Positions 1 through 9,930 of a DNA stretch of 64,000 nt are shown here, piece by piece (positions within the stretch are counted from its first letter, which is position 1; each line of letters opens with the position of its first letter). A model generated the notes under the pieces. It was not told where the DNA came from. It did no database searches and saw only the letters and a program-made list of their open reading frames with translations. Source of the stretch: Candidatus Solibacter sp. (GTDB lineage: Bacteria; Acidobacteriota; Terriglobia; Bryobacterales; Bryobacteraceae); contig PNKE01000061.1 in the NCBI GenBank assembly GCA_013822245.1, positions 1 through 64,000 on the forward strand, written 5' to 3'. The translations under genes were made by a program, and so were the position numbers.

Positions 1-270
1 ATCAACCGTCGCGTAGGCGGTGATGATGATGACCGAAGCGTCCGGCCGCAGGCGGCGGATCTCCATCATCGTCTCGATGCCGTCCATGCCGCCGGGCATT
101 TTCAGGTCGACGAAGTAGATGGCGTAATCGGTCTCGCGGGCGCGCGACACCGCGGCGCGGCCCGATGGGGCCGTATCCACCGTATAGCCGTCCTCGCTCA
201 GCCAGGCGGCGAGCGATTCGGCCATCACCTCTTCGTCGTCCACGATCAGGATCTGCCAGCGCGATTTCAT
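1..270 (-). CDS. Response regulator receiver domain, NtrC/FixJ-like (3' end outside window)
   Basis: The first 90 codons of a response regulator are visible, reading from the ATG at 270 off the left edge. The receiver domain is intact: an acidic pair (DDEE) at residues 11-14, the phosphoacceptor D55 in FVDLKMPGG and a conserved T84 in ITAYATVD. The TAYATVD ending is typical of receivers in NtrC or FixJ type regulators, but the output domain is not in the window. The gene lies 16 bp after the archaemetzincin gene and is third in a run with the c-heme sensor kinase, so it is the likely phosphorylation partner of that kinase. Confidence 0.9.
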   Translation of the reverse strand, partial: MKSRWQILIVDDEEVMAESLAAWLSEDGYTVDTAPSGRAAVSRARETDYAIYFVDLKMPGGMDGIETMMEIRRLRPDASVIIITAYATVD

Positions 271-286
271 TTCACAACCTCACTTA

Positions 287-844
287 TCATTCTCCGTCAG
301 CTTCCGTCAGCGATCTCATGCGCGCGCCGGCCGCCGCCGCGCAGGCGCGGCATAAACGGTCGAGTTTGGCGTCCACCTGCTCCAGGTTGGTTGACAGGCA
401 CATGGCGCAGGAGCGGTCCGGGCAATGGATCAGGCCGAGCGTGTGTCCCATCTCATGCAGCGTCTCCTTCCGGACGCGCGCCATCAACAGGTCCCGGCTC
501 GGCGGCAGGCCGTAGAACTCCTGCCGCAGACGGGCGGTGGAGACCAGCGCGGCGGCGCCGTTCAACTGCGCCTGACCGAACAGGAAGCTGAGCATGGGGA
601 TGAACAGATCGCCGGAGGTGATGCCCAGGATCCGGGTTGCCGCGGGAGGACGCGATGCGACCAGGTCCTTCATGAACTCGATGGCGCTCCACTGGCCCCG
701 CGCCTGGTCAAACCACCCGGCGGGCGTGGGCCGGGCCGGCAGCCGCCGGGTCTCGAAACCGAACCTGTCGCGGATCGCCATCTCGACCTCCGCCAGGACG
801 TCATCCTCGACCAAGCCGACGGGCGCGATGCAGGCCAGCTTCAC
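287..844 (-). CDS. Archaemetzincin-family zinc metalloprotease
   Basis: This is a 185-residue predicted zinc peptidase. H130-E131 and H134, followed by G137 and H140, form the metzincin HExxHxxGxxH core. The archaemetzincin cysteine pattern follows at once: C141, C146, M148, C165 and C168, so both the catalytic zinc and the structural zinc sites look intact. I chose the GTG at 844 because a good AGGCGGCAGG Shine-Dalgarno precedes it and the protein then begins at the family's beta strand (KLACIAPVG). The open frame runs on to 970, but that would overlap the kinase gene. It sits 16 bp after the sensor kinase and 16 bp before the response regulator, an unusual place for a protease. Its substrate is unknown. 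Confidence 0.88.
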   Translation of the reverse strand: MKLACIAPVGLVEDDVLAEVEMAIRDRFGFETRRLPARPTPAGWFDQARGQWSAIEFMKDLVASRPPAATRILGITSGDLFIPMLSFLFGQAQLNGAAALVSTARLRQEFYGLPPSRDLLMARVRKETLHEMGHTLGLIHCPDRSCAMCLSTNLEQVDAKLDRLCRACAAAAGARMRSLTEADGE

Positions 845-860
845 CGGGGTCCTGCCGCCT

Positions 861-2474
861 TCAGGCGCGCGCCTCCGCGTGGGTGGCGGCCGCCAGGGGC
901 AGCGTGACCGTGAAGGTGGAGCCCAGCCCTTTCGAGCTTCTGACCTCGACATGGCCGTCATGCGCCTCAACGATGCCGTACAGCACGGCCAGTCCGAGCC
1001 CGACGCCCTTGCCGTCGGGTTTCGACGTGAAGAACGGAGTAAAGATCTTATCCAGATTCTCCTCGGGGATCCCTTCGCCGTTATCCTCGACGATAAGCTC
1101 CACGGCGTCCTTTCTCGAGTTGATTCGCGTGGAGACAGTCACCTTGCCGCCGCCGGCCGGCTGGATGGCCTCGGCGGCGTTCAGCACCAGATTGAGAATC
1201 ACCTGCTGCATCTGCGACGCGTCGCACGGGATCAGCGGCAGGTCGGGCTGGAGGTTGAATTGGATGGACGCCTCGCTCAGCCGCAGTTTATGCTCCACCA
1301 GCGATACTGTGGATTGGATCAGGCGGTTCAGATCGGCGCCGGCCCGCTGCGGCTTGGATCGGCGCGAGAAGGCCAGCAGGTCGCTGACGATACGCCCGAC
1401 GCGCGAAGTCTCGCGGCTGATCTGGTTCAGGTATTTCTTGAGTTCCGGTACTCGTTCCGGGGGCAGCGAATCGTCCTTGAGGATGCGCTGGCAGAGCATG
1501 GAGAGGTTCAGCACGCCCGAAATCGGGTTGTTGATCTCATGCGCCACGCTGGCCGAAAGCTGCCCCAGCGAGGCGAGCCGGTCGGAGTGGAGCAGCTTCT
1601 GGTGGGCGGCCTTGAGTTGCTGGGTGCGCTCCTCCACTTTGTCCTCCAGTCCCTGGGTGAACTGGTTTACCTTATCCATGGCGTCGCCAAGCCGGTCGCG
1701 CATGGTGTTGAAGCTGAACACCAGTTCGTCCATCTCCTGGCTGCGGTGTTTGATCTCGATCGGCTTGTCCAGTTCCATGGCGCTGACGGCCTTGGTTCCG
1801 GCGATGAGCTCATCGATCGGGCGGATCACGAAGAAGCGCGTGAAGAAGACGATGCAAAGCGCGATGAGCAGGATCTGGATCAGCGTGGACAGCACGATCT
1901 GAAGCTTGATCGCCGCCTCTTCCCGCGCGATGGGATCGGTGCGCAAAGCCACATCGAGCACGCCCAGGACTTTCACGTTCGATGGATGGGCATGGCAGGC
2001 GGCCTGGCTGCACGCCGGCTCGTTGTAGATGGGCGTGATCATGCTCAAGGTTCTGAATCCCGCGGTCGAATCGCTGATGCGCGCCCGCGCCTCGGCCGAC
2101 AGCTTCTCCTTCTCGGCGCCCTTGCCGTGGCAGGACGAACAGGGCGGGCCGTCGAATGGCCGCTTGTCGCCGGCGTCCTCGGCCCTGGTCGAGAACGTCA
2201 GCTCGCCGGCGCCGTTATACATGCGGATGCGGTCGACGCCCTGCTTCTCGGCGATCTTGGTCATGATGTCGTACGCCGCTACCCGGTGGTCGTCGAGCAT
2301 CGCCTGCCAGGTGGCGCTGGTGATGCTCTTCGACAACTGGTCCGCGCCCAGAATCATCGTGTCAAGCAGGTGGCGCTGCTGCGTGTTCAGGGTGATGAAA
2401 CCGAAGATCGACGTGATCACCACCACGATCAGCGTGAGCGAGACGATGAGCTTGACCGAAAGTTTTCGCCTCAT
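861..2474 (-). CDS. Membrane sensor histidine kinase with periplasmic c-type heme motifs
   Basis: This 537-residue protein has a transmembrane helix at about 8-29, a periplasmic domain at about 30-188, a second helix at about 190-212, a HAMP linker to about 265, a HisKA domain with phosphoacceptor H312 (SVAHEINNP) and a HATPase domain (N box near LNLVLNAAEAI, then DNGEGIP and GVGLGL). The periplasmic sensor contains CSSCH at 112-116, a canonical CXXCH heme c site, and C155-C160-H161, a CX4CH site. It could therefore bind one or two hemes and sense redox state or a diatomic ligand; this is inference. The archaemetzincin and response regulator genes follow with 16-bp gaps. Confidence 0.88.
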   Translation of the reverse strand: MRRKLSVKLIVSLTLIVVVITSIFGFITLNTQQRHLLDTMILGADQLSKSITSATWQAMLDDHRVAAYDIMTKIAEKQGVDRIRMYNGAGELTFSTRAEDAGDKRPFDGPPCSSCHGKGAEKEKLSAEARARISDSTAGFRTLSMITPIYNEPACSQAACHAHPSNVKVLGVLDVALRTDPIAREEAAIKLQIVLSTLIQILLIALCIVFFTRFFVIRPIDELIAGTKAVSAMELDKPIEIKHRSQEMDELVFSFNTMRDRLGDAMDKVNQFTQGLEDKVEERTQQLKAAHQKLLHSDRLASLGQLSASVAHEINNPISGVLNLSMLCQRILKDDSLPPERVPELKKYLNQISRETSRVGRIVSDLLAFSRRSKPQRAGADLNRLIQSTVSLVEHKLRLSEASIQFNLQPDLPLIPCDASQMQQVILNLVLNAAEAIQPAGGGKVTVSTRINSRKDAVELIVEDNGEGIPEENLDKIFTPFFTSKPDGKGVGLGLAVLYGIVEAHDGHVEVRSSKGLGSTFTVTLPLAAATHAEARA

Positions 2475-2577
2475 GACTGGACTCTATCTCTTTTCGGAGT
2501 TGGACGTCCAGTATAGGAGCGCGGCGCCTGCACTGATTGCGTCCACGAGGCAAGTGGCGCCGCCCGGCCGCTGTTGT

Positions 2578-2610
2578 GAAGACTGAACTTCGCCAGTCTT
2601 CGGCAAGACT
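2578..2610 (-). terminator. Two overlapping, mutually exclusive hairpins at the 3' end of the cyclophilin gene
   Basis: GAAGACTG at 2578-2585 pairs perfectly with CAGTCTTC at 2594-2601. AGTCTT at 2595-2600 can instead pair with AAGACT at 2605-2610, which overlaps the stop codon of the cyclophilin gene. The two helices share bases and cannot form together. There is no clear U tract, so a Rho-independent terminator is possible but not proven. An attenuator between cyclophilin and the kinase run is an alternative. Confidence 0.4.
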
Positions 2611-3136
2611 ACAGTTCAATCGACGCGCGGTTGATGGCGTCGAGATTGGGGAACGATGCCTCGAGATAGGAGTTGCCGAGCCGGCGGACGCGCCCCTGGT
2701 CCGGTCCATTGCCGTGAGGGGCGCCCTCGCCGTAGCCGGCGTGCAGCGACTCCACGATCTCCATGCCCTCGACAACCTTGCCGAAGGGCGAGAAACCCAT
2801 CGAGTCCAGCCGCTTGTTGTCGGCCAGGTTGATGAAGACCTGCGAGGTGCGCGTGCCCGGGCCGGCCGTGGCGAACGTGATCGAACCCTTGAGGTTGGAC
2901 TGCGTCACCGGGTCGTCCTGGATGTTCGGCACGTCGGGCGCTGAGACTGGGTCGGCGGGCAGCCCAAACTGGACCACGAAGCCCGGCAGCACGCGGAAGA
3001 ACTTGGCGCTGTCATAGAAACCCTGCTCGACGAGTTCCTTGAATCGCGCGGCGCCGAGCGGCGCCCAGGCCGGGTTCACTTCAATGGCGAAGTCGCCCTT
3101 CGTGGTTTGAAACTTGACTTTGAATGGTTCTGTCAT
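2609..3136 (-). CDS. Cyclophilin-type peptidyl-prolyl cis-trans isomerase
   Basis: The 175-residue protein is a single cyclophilin domain that speeds cis-trans isomerisation of prolyl bonds during folding. The signatures are FKELVEQGFYDSAKFFRVLPGFVVQFG, where FxRVxPGFxxQ holds the catalytic arginine, then a substrate-pocket segment GSITFATAGPGTRTSQVFINL, and FSPFGKVVEGMEIV near the end. There is no signal peptide, so it is probably cytoplasmic. The start ATG at 3136 is at the usual distance before the first beta strand. It is upstream of the sensor kinase run on the same strand, separated by 134 bp that include paired hairpins, so co-transcription is uncertain. Confidence 0.93.
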   Translation of the reverse strand: MTEPFKVKFQTTKGDFAIEVNPAWAPLGAARFKELVEQGFYDSAKFFRVLPGFVVQFGLPADPVSAPDVPNIQDDPVTQSNLKGSITFATAGPGTRTSQVFINLADNKRLDSMGFSPFGKVVEGMEIVESLHAGYGEGAPHGNGPDQGRVRRLGNSYLEASFPNLDAINRASIEL

Positions 3137-3157
3137 GCCCTTTCATTGTGGCATCGT

Positions 3158-4072
3158 TCAGGCGGCTTCCGGGCTTCGGCCGCCGGGCCAGTGCGTGCGG
3201 ACGCGCTCCGGATTCACCGTGGCTTTCCATTTCTCGTCGAACCGGCGGGCGATGTCGGCTCGGTCGCGCAACGTGAACTCGAGGCCAAGCTGGGCGTGCG
3301 GCCGGGTCACTTCGTCCTCGAAGCCGAGGCGGTCGGCAATCTCGTCCCAGTTGTCGGTGAGACCGCCCGCATCGAGCAGCACGACCCGGTCGCTGGTGAC
3401 GCCGAAGTTCTTCAAATGGGCGTCAAGCGAGAAGACGCCGCGCTGCCAGACCGCCTGGCGCGTTTCGAGGAAGCGGTCGAGCCAGACCTCGATTTCGTCG
3501 AACCGCCTCGCGCGCGCCAGGTCGCTCAGACGGTCCTGCAGCGTGCATTCCACTCTCTCCGTGGCCTCCGCTACCATCAGCCAGCCGGGCCAACCGCCCA
3601 CGCGGACCCGGGTGGGCGGGAACGAGACGGTCTCCGGCACCACCGGCGTGCCCGTCAGCAGCGTCCGCGCCAGATGCTCGCCGCGGCTGTCGCGTGAGCG
3701 GTAGAGTTCGAAGACCTGGCCGATGTGGGAGGCCATCCAGAACGTGCGCGGAACCGGGTACATGAGCGCCTGCACCATCACCCGCAACGCCCTCAGTTGA
3801 ATCGACGGCCGGCTCAGCAGGTTCCGCCCCAGCCGTCCGGGCAGCAGCCGCTCCACTCGGCGCATGGCTTTCCAGATGACGATCAGCGCCACGATTTCGG
3901 ATGGTCGCCGCTCCCGCTTCACCACCCAATGCCTGGAGGCATACACCACCTTGCCGATGCCTTCGCCCAGGCGCTCCAGTTTCCCATCGCGAAGTTCCAG
4001 CGGCGGTTGCGCCAGCGTGCGGGCGTGAGCGGATGCGGAAGCCGAGTTGCGGTTCTGCACCATTGATTCCAT
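3158..4072 (-). CDS. Protein-kinase-like fold protein, function unknown
   Basis: This 304-residue protein shows the layout of a protein-kinase-like phosphotransferase without matching a family I can name. It has a glycine-loop-like segment GEGIGKVV at about 37-43, a candidate ATP-binding lysine at K52 (HWVVKRERR), a catalytic-loop-like D217-A-H219-L-K-N222 and a metal-binding-loop-like D234-A-G-G. The order and spacing resemble bacterial APH, WaaP or YrbL type kinases more than eukaryotic kinases. There is no signal peptide or membrane helix. It is divergent from malQ and 21 bp upstream of the cyclophilin gene on the same strand. The substrate is unknown. Confidence 0.6.
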   Translation of the reverse strand: MESMVQNRNSASASAHARTLAQPPLELRDGKLERLGEGIGKVVYASRHWVVKRERRPSEIVALIVIWKAMRRVERLLPGRLGRNLLSRPSIQLRALRVMVQALMYPVPRTFWMASHIGQVFELYRSRDSRGEHLARTLLTGTPVVPETVSFPPTRVRVGGWPGWLMVAEATERVECTLQDRLSDLARARRFDEIEVWLDRFLETRQAVWQRGVFSLDAHLKNFGVTSDRVVLLDAGGLTDNWDEIADRLGFEDEVTRPHAQLGLEFTLRDRADIARRFDEKWKATVNPERVRTHWPGGRSPEAA

Positions 4073-4179
4073 TTATTACTCCAAATCTCCGCCGGCGCAA
4101 ATCGCCGCCGCTTCGATCATCGCCGGCGCCTCCCCAGCCCCGACGCGCAAATCGTTCAAAACACAACGCCCTCTTCCCC

Positions 4180-4208
4180 TTGGACGGACGAATTGCGACA
4201 ATTAAAGT
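4180..4208 (+). promoter_or_regulatory. Candidate sigma70-type promoter of malQ, near-leaderless
   Basis: TTGGAC at 4180-4185 and TAAAGT at 4203-4208 are separated by 17 bp. Transcription would begin near 4215, only a few bases before the malQ ATG at 4218, and no Shine-Dalgarno is seen there. This fits a leaderless or near-leaderless mRNA. Confidence 0.35.
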
Positions 4209-4217
4209 TTCCCCTTC

Positions 4218-6377
4218 ATGCTTCAAGACCTCTGCCGCCGCGCCGGACTGCAAACCGAATACTGGGATATCTGGGGCCAGCGCCACGAACCCTCCGAGGA
4301 GGCCCTGCGGGCGATCCTCGCGGCCCTTGGCCTCGACCCCGATCACCCGCCGCCCCTCGCCGCCGTCCGTCCGCTCCACCCGGTGGCCGTCCTGCTGGCA
4401 TCCGATGCCTCGCCCTCCGTGTCTGTTCGCCTGCCGGCCGGTTACCAATCCGGAACGGTCTCGACGGCAATCTATTGGGAGGATTGCGGCGCCGTCAGGC
4501 GCGATCATTCCGCCGGTTCCCTGGACAGACTGGAAGATGCCGGCCAGCTCCGCCTCCCCCTGCCCGGACCGCTTCGACTCGGTTACCACGACTTCGAGAT
4601 CGCCATCAGCGCTCCCGGCAAGCCCGACATCCGCGCTTCCATGCGCATCATCGCCGCGCCGGACCGCGCCTGGCTGCCCCCCGCGCTCGCCGCCGGCCGG
4701 AAACTGGCCGGACTGTCGCTCTGCCTCTGGGGCATCCGGTCGAAGCGCAACTGGGGCGCCGGTGATTTTACAGACCTCGAGGAACTCGTCCGCTGGGCGG
4801 CCGCCAGCCTCGGCGTCTCTTTCGTCGGCCTGAACCCGCTCCACGCGCTCCACAACCGCGAACCCTATAACATCTCGCCTTACCTTCCGCTGACCGTCTT
4901 CTATCGCAATGATCTGTATCTCGATCCGGAGCGCATGGAGGAGTTCGCCCGCAGCCGCTGGGCGCGCCGCATCGTCGAGTCCGAGGGCTTCAGGGCCGAG
5001 ATCGACAGGCTGCGGGAGTCCGATCTGGTCGAATACGAATCGATCGTGCGGGTGAAGCGGCTTGTGCTCCGTACCCTGTTTCGACAGTTCCTGCGCGAGA
5101 TGCGCGCCAACTCGCCGCACGCGCGGGATTTCGCCCGCTGGCGCGCCGCCGAGGGCGACCTGCTGGCCCGATACGCCACCTACCGCGCGCTCGATGAGCA
5201 TCTTCACAGGCTGAATCCCGACCTTTGGATCTGGCCCGACTGGCCCGCCGCCTATCAGGATCCCGATTCGCCCGCCGTGGCGGAGTTCTCGCGCAACAAC
5301 CAGCGGCAGATCCTTTATCACCAGTGGTTGCAGTGGCACATCGACCGCCAGTTGGAGCGGGTCCAGCGCACGGCGCAGGATGCCGGCATGCCGCTCGGTC
5401 TTTACCATGACCTCGCCCTGGCCACCGACCGCTGCGGCGCCGATCTTTGGGGCTACCGCCGTTTCTACGCCAATGGCGCCCGCGTCGGGTCGCCGCCCGA
5501 CGATTTCGCCCCCGACGGCCAGGACTGGGCCTTTCCGCCGCCGCTGCCCGATGTCCACCGCGACGACGGCTACCGCCTGTTCGCCGAATCGATCCGCCGC
5601 AACGCCCGCCACGGCGGCGCGCTCAGGATCGACCACGTCATGCGGTTCTTCCGCCTCTTCTGGATCCCGGACGGCATGGCGGCCAAGGCCGGATCGTATC
5701 TCCATGACCACTGGCAGGACCTGATCCGCGTGCTGTGCCTGGAATCACACCGCGGCAAGTTCCTGGTGGTCGGCGAGGATCTGGGGACGTGCCCCGGCTG
5801 GGTCCGCAATGCGCTGCGCGGCCACGGCATCCTCTCCTACAAGCTCTTCTACTTCGAGCGCGGCCACGAGGGCCGTCCGAAGTCGCCTGTCGAGTACGAC
5901 ACACAGGCGCTGGTCTCATCCACCACGCACGACCTGCCCACGCTGGCCGGCTTCTGGTCCCTGCGCGACCTGACGCTCAGGCGGGAAACCGGACTCCTCC
6001 CCGATCAGCAGTGGTTCGACAGCCAGACCGAACAGCGCCATCGTGATAAGGCTGCCCTGCTCGACGCCCTCATCCGCCACGGCTTCCTGCCCGAAAACTT
6101 CCCCCGCGACGCCGCCAACTGGACCGAACTGACCGGCGAACTCCACAACGCCATCATCGGCTTCCTCGCCTCCACCCCCTCCATGCTGTTCCTCCTCAAT
6201 CAGGAAGACCTCACCAAGGAGTCCGAGCAGCAGAACCTGCCCGCCACCACCTGGCAGTACCCCAACTGGAAACGCAAGATGGCGCTGACGCTCGACGAAC
6301 TCGAAGGCGCACAGGCCGCCGGCTTCGCCCGCATGTTCCGCGCCTGGCTCGAACGCACCGGCCGGCTGGCCAAATAG
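4218..6377 (+). CDS. malQ: 4-alpha-glucanotransferase (amylomaltase, GH77)
   Basis: The 719-residue enzyme transfers alpha-1,4-glucan segments between maltodextrins in the cytoplasm, feeding glycogen or maltose use. The GH77 catalytic residues are all present: nucleophile D472 in LRIDHVMRFF, acid/base E520 in VVGEDLGTCP and the transition-state stabiliser D572 in STTHDLPTL. The N-terminal 150 residues form the extension seen in longer bacterial MalQ proteins, and the total length is close to the E. coli enzyme. The next gene is a sugar oxidoreductase on the same strand, 115 bp away. No other glycogen genes are nearby. Confidence 0.95.
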   Translation: MLQDLCRRAGLQTEYWDIWGQRHEPSEEALRAILAALGLDPDHPPPLAAVRPLHPVAVLLASDASPSVSVRLPAGYQSGTVSTAIYWEDCGAVRRDHSAGSLDRLEDAGQLRLPLPGPLRLGYHDFEIAISAPGKPDIRASMRIIAAPDRAWLPPALAAGRKLAGLSLCLWGIRSKRNWGAGDFTDLEELVRWAAASLGVSFVGLNPLHALHNREPYNISPYLPLTVFYRNDLYLDPERMEEFARSRWARRIVESEGFRAEIDRLRESDLVEYESIVRVKRLVLRTLFRQFLREMRANSPHARDFARWRAAEGDLLARYATYRALDEHLHRLNPDLWIWPDWPAAYQDPDSPAVAEFSRNNQRQILYHQWLQWHIDRQLERVQRTAQDAGMPLGLYHDLALATDRCGADLWGYRRFYANGARVGSPPDDFAPDGQDWAFPPPLPDVHRDDGYRLFAESIRRNARHGGALRIDHVMRFFRLFWIPDGMAAKAGSYLHDHWQDLIRVLCLESHRGKFLVVGEDLGTCPGWVRNALRGHGILSYKLFYFERGHEGRPKSPVEYDTQALVSSTTHDLPTLAGFWSLRDLTLRRETGLLPDQQWFDSQTEQRHRDKAALLDALIRHGFLPENFPRDAANWTELTGELHNAIIGFLASTPSMLFLLNQEDLTKESEQQNLPATTWQYPNWKRKMALTLDELEGAQAAGFARMFRAWLERTGRLAK

Positions 6378-6492
6378 AAGGCGGCGGCGCCTCAACTCCG
6401 GCGGTCCGGCCAACGGCCGCCGCCCCCCAACTGATCGATCACATGGGATATATTGAAGGCGGGAATCCACTCTCCAAGGAAACGCTAACACT

Positions 6493-7815
6493 ATGTCTAT
6501 CCAGTCCAATCGCAGGCAGTTTGTCGCCGGCGCCGCGGCCCTCAGCCTCGCGTCGGCCGCCAAGGCCGGCCCCGCCAACCAGGGCCGCGTGATCGGCGCC
6601 AACGACCGCATCAACGTCGCCGTCATCGGTACCGGCGGACGCGGCTTCTATGTCGCCGACAAGTTCGACAAGTACAACAACATCAAGGCGAACTCCTGCC
6701 AGGTGGTAGGCGTTTGCGACGTCTGGCAGCGCCGCGTCACCAACGGCAAGCAGCGCTTCAAGTGCGCCGGTTCGCTCGATTACCGCGAGATCCTGAACCG
6801 CAGCGACGTCGACGCCGTCATCGTCGCCACCCCCGACCACTGGCACGCCCGGATCGCCCTCGAAGCCATGGATAAGGGCAAGGACGTCTACCTCGAAAAG
6901 CCCATGTGCCACACCATCGAGGAGACCAAGGCCCTCATCGACACCGTCCGCGAAACCAAGCGCGTCGTTCAGGTCGGCTCCCAGACCACCTCCGGCGACC
7001 AGTGGTGGAAGGCCCGCAAGGCCATCGCCGACGGCATGATCGGCTCGCACCTGATGAGCCAGGGCTCGTACCACCGCAATTCGACCGAAGGCGAGTGGAA
7101 CTGGAAGATCGATCCCAACGCCGGCCCCACCGGCAAGGGCGACGACTTCATCGACTGGAAGATGTACACCGCCGCTTCGGCCAGCCCCAAGCGCCCCTAC
7201 GACGCCGACCGCTTCTTCCGCTACCGCAAGTATTGGGACTATTCCGGCGGCGTCGCCACTGACCTGTTCTTCCACGTCATGGCCCCCATGAACATCTGCT
7301 GGGGCGAGGCGCAGTTCCCGCAGCGCGTTGCCGGCTCCGGCGGCATCTACCAGTTCAAGGACGAGCGCGAAGTGCCCGACACCTTCCACTTCATGGCCGA
7401 ATACGCCAAGGGCTTCTCGGTTGTTCTCAGCTCGTCGATGGCCAACTCCGAGCACATCCCCGGCACCGTCCGCGGCCATGAAGGTACCATCGTGATGGTC
7501 GAGCACGGACGCTTTGAAGGCTTCGCTCCCAACATCACCGTCAAGCCCGAGCCCCGCGTCATCAGCGCCGACTACAAGGCCAAGTTCGGTGCCGAGCCTA
7601 TCAGGATCGCCGTCGACAACAAGGACACCATGGACACCCACGTCGGCAACTTCCTCGACTGCATCCGCTCGCGCCAGAAGCCGACCCTCGATGTCGAAAC
7701 CGCCGCCCGCGCGCAGGTCGTCATCACCATGGCCGTCCACAGCTACCGCCAGGGCAAGGTCCTCTACTTCGACGAGCGCACCTTCAAGGTGTCCGACAAG
7801 GCCCCCAGGGCGTAA
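6493..7815 (+). CDS. Tat-exported Gfo/Idh/MocA-family oxidoreductase
   Basis: This 440-residue NAD(P)-dependent sugar oxidoreductase begins with a Tat-type leader: [21 protein letters not shown], with the twin arginine followed by a short hydrophobic stretch and an Ala-x-Ala site. The Rossmann motif [11 protein letters not shown] follows, then the family EKP motif ([10 protein letters not shown]) and the C-terminal alpha/beta substrate domain. Tat export allows folding with the nucleotide before translocation, as in glucose-fructose oxidoreductase. The exact sugar substrate cannot be read from sequence. A GC-rich hairpin follows the gene. Confidence 0.9.
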   Translation: MSIQSNRRQFVAGAAALSLASAAKAGPANQGRVIGANDRINVAVIGTGGRGFYVADKFDKYNNIKANSCQVVGVCDVWQRRVTNGKQRFKCAGSLDYREILNRSDVDAVIVATPDHWHARIALEAMDKGKDVYLEKPMCHTIEETKALIDTVRETKRVVQVGSQTTSGDQWWKARKAIADGMIGSHLMSQGSYHRNSTEGEWNWKIDPNAGPTGKGDDFIDWKMYTAASASPKRPYDADRFFRYRKYWDYSGGVATDLFFHVMAPMNICWGEAQFPQRVAGSGGIYQFKDEREVPDTFHFMAEYAKGFSVVLSSSMANSEHIPGTVRGHEGTIVMVEHGRFEGFAPNITVKPEPRVISADYKAKFGAEPIRIAVDNKDTMDTHVGNFLDCIRSRQKPTLDVETAARAQVVITMAVHSYRQGKVLYFDERTFKVSDKAPRA

Positions 7816-7842
7816 TCGGCGTCTTTCAAACCAACTGACACT

Positions 7843-7866
7843 CGGCCGGGCGGCAACGTCCGGCCG
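7843..7866 (+). terminator. GC-rich hairpin after the Gfo/Idh gene
   Basis: CGGCCGG at 7843-7849 pairs perfectly with CCGGCCG at 7860-7866 around a 10-base loop, followed by TCTTGT. It lies 27 bp after the stop codon and before argG. The U tract is weak, so its strength as an intrinsic terminator is uncertain. Confidence 0.45.
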
Positions 7867-7920
7867 TCTTGTAATCAGCCGTTCCCGCACCGGCCGCCTG
7901 CGGGGCGATATCCTGGATAG

Positions 7921-9252
<1,332 letters not shown>

Positions 9253-9305
9253 GGCAGTCTGCGCAGCCAAAGGCCGTCCGATGAGCAATCACTCTCGGTC
9301 ACGGA

Positions 9306-9335
9306 ACCATACTCGATGCTGGTCCATCGTATGGT
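9306..9335 (+). promoter_or_regulatory. Inverted-repeat operator candidate upstream of vapBC
   Basis: ACCATAC at 9306-9312 and GTATGGT at 9329-9335 form a perfect 7-bp dyad separated by 16 bp. A smaller nested dyad, GATG and CATC, lies within the spacer. The site ends 11 bp before the antitoxin ATG. This is where ribbon-helix-helix or AbrB-type antitoxins usually bind to repress their own operon. Confidence 0.5.
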
Positions 9336-9346
9336 ACTCTGAGGGC

Positions 9347-9550
9347 ATGGAAACCGCGCGAAAGATCACAGTTGAGATTCCAGCCGAGCTGCTGGAAAGG
9401 GCGCAGCGGGCCAGCGGTGGCGGCATTACACAGACAGTCCGCACGGGGCTGCAACTTGTCGCGGCGTCGCAGGCCTACGCGAAGCTGCGGCGGCTGCGCG
9501 GCAAGGTCCGTTTCCAGGCCACGATTGAAGAGTTGAAGGCTGACCGGTGA
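9347..9550 (+). CDS. VapB-like antitoxin
   Basis: This 67-residue protein precedes a PIN toxin. Its N-terminus (KITVEIPAELLERAQRA) has the short beta strand plus helix of a ribbon-helix-helix DNA-binding antitoxin. The basic segment AYAKLRRLRGKVRF links to an acidic C-terminal tail ([10 protein letters not shown]) likely to bind the toxin. I start at the ATG at 9347 because it follows GAGGG and the dyad; the frame is open from 9281 but the extra residues do not look like protein. It overlaps the toxin gene by 4 bp (GTGA), so the two are translationally coupled. Confidence 0.82.
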   Translation: METARKITVEIPAELLERAQRASGGGITQTVRTGLQLVAASQAYAKLRRLRGKVRFQATIEELKADR

Positions 9551-9930
9551 TTGCGGCCGATACAAGCACCTGGGTCGCCTATCTTGAAGGCGCGGGCGGC
9601 GAGGATACGAACCTACTTGACCAAGCCTTGGCCGACAGGCAGGTGGTAATGCCGCCTGCTGTTCTCTCCGAACTGCTGAGCAATCCACGGTTGGATCGTC
9701 CCGCAGCCGAAACGCTCATCGAACTGCCGCTGATCGAGATCAGCGAGGGCTATTGGGAGCGCGCCGGCTTGCTGCGCGCGAAGGTGGTCGCGAAGCGGAT
9801 GAAGGCGAGGCTCGGCGACGCCCTCATCGCGCAGAGCTGCATCGATGCGGGCGTCGCGCTGATCACGCGTGACCGCGATTTCCTGGCCTTCACACGGGCT
9901 GCCGGGCTGAATCTCGCTGCAACCCGTTAA
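9547..9930 (+). CDS. VapC-like PIN-domain ribonuclease toxin
   Basis: The 127-residue PIN protein carries the acidic metal-binding set: D5 in AADTSTW, E42 in VLSELLSN, D91 in RLGDALIA and D109/D111 in ITRDRDF. Family members cleave tRNA, rRNA or mRNA when freed from their antitoxin. The start is the GTG at 9547, overlapping the antitoxin stop (GTGA). The stop codon at 9928-9930 lies in a TTAA shared with the convergent KDG kinase gene, so the two genes overlap by 4 bp with no room for a terminator. Confidence 0.88.
   Translation: MIAADTSTWVAYLEGAGGEDTNLLDQALADRQVVMPPAVLSELLSNPRLDRPAAETLIELPLIEISEGYWERAGLLRAKVVAKRMKARLGDALIAQSCIDAGVALITRDRDFLAFTRAAGLNLAATR

Noticed and set aside
594-2516. 640-codon open frame on the plus strand opposite the sensor kinase
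   Set aside because: Its product is rich in Arg, Gly, His and Asp with no domain pattern, and it lies opposite a kinase with complete motifs. It is a shadow frame of GC-rich coding DNA.
3423-5711. 762-codon minus-strand frame across the kinase-like gene and malQ
   Set aside because: It lies in other frames over two well-supported genes and the intergenic promoter region, and its product has no recognisable domain.
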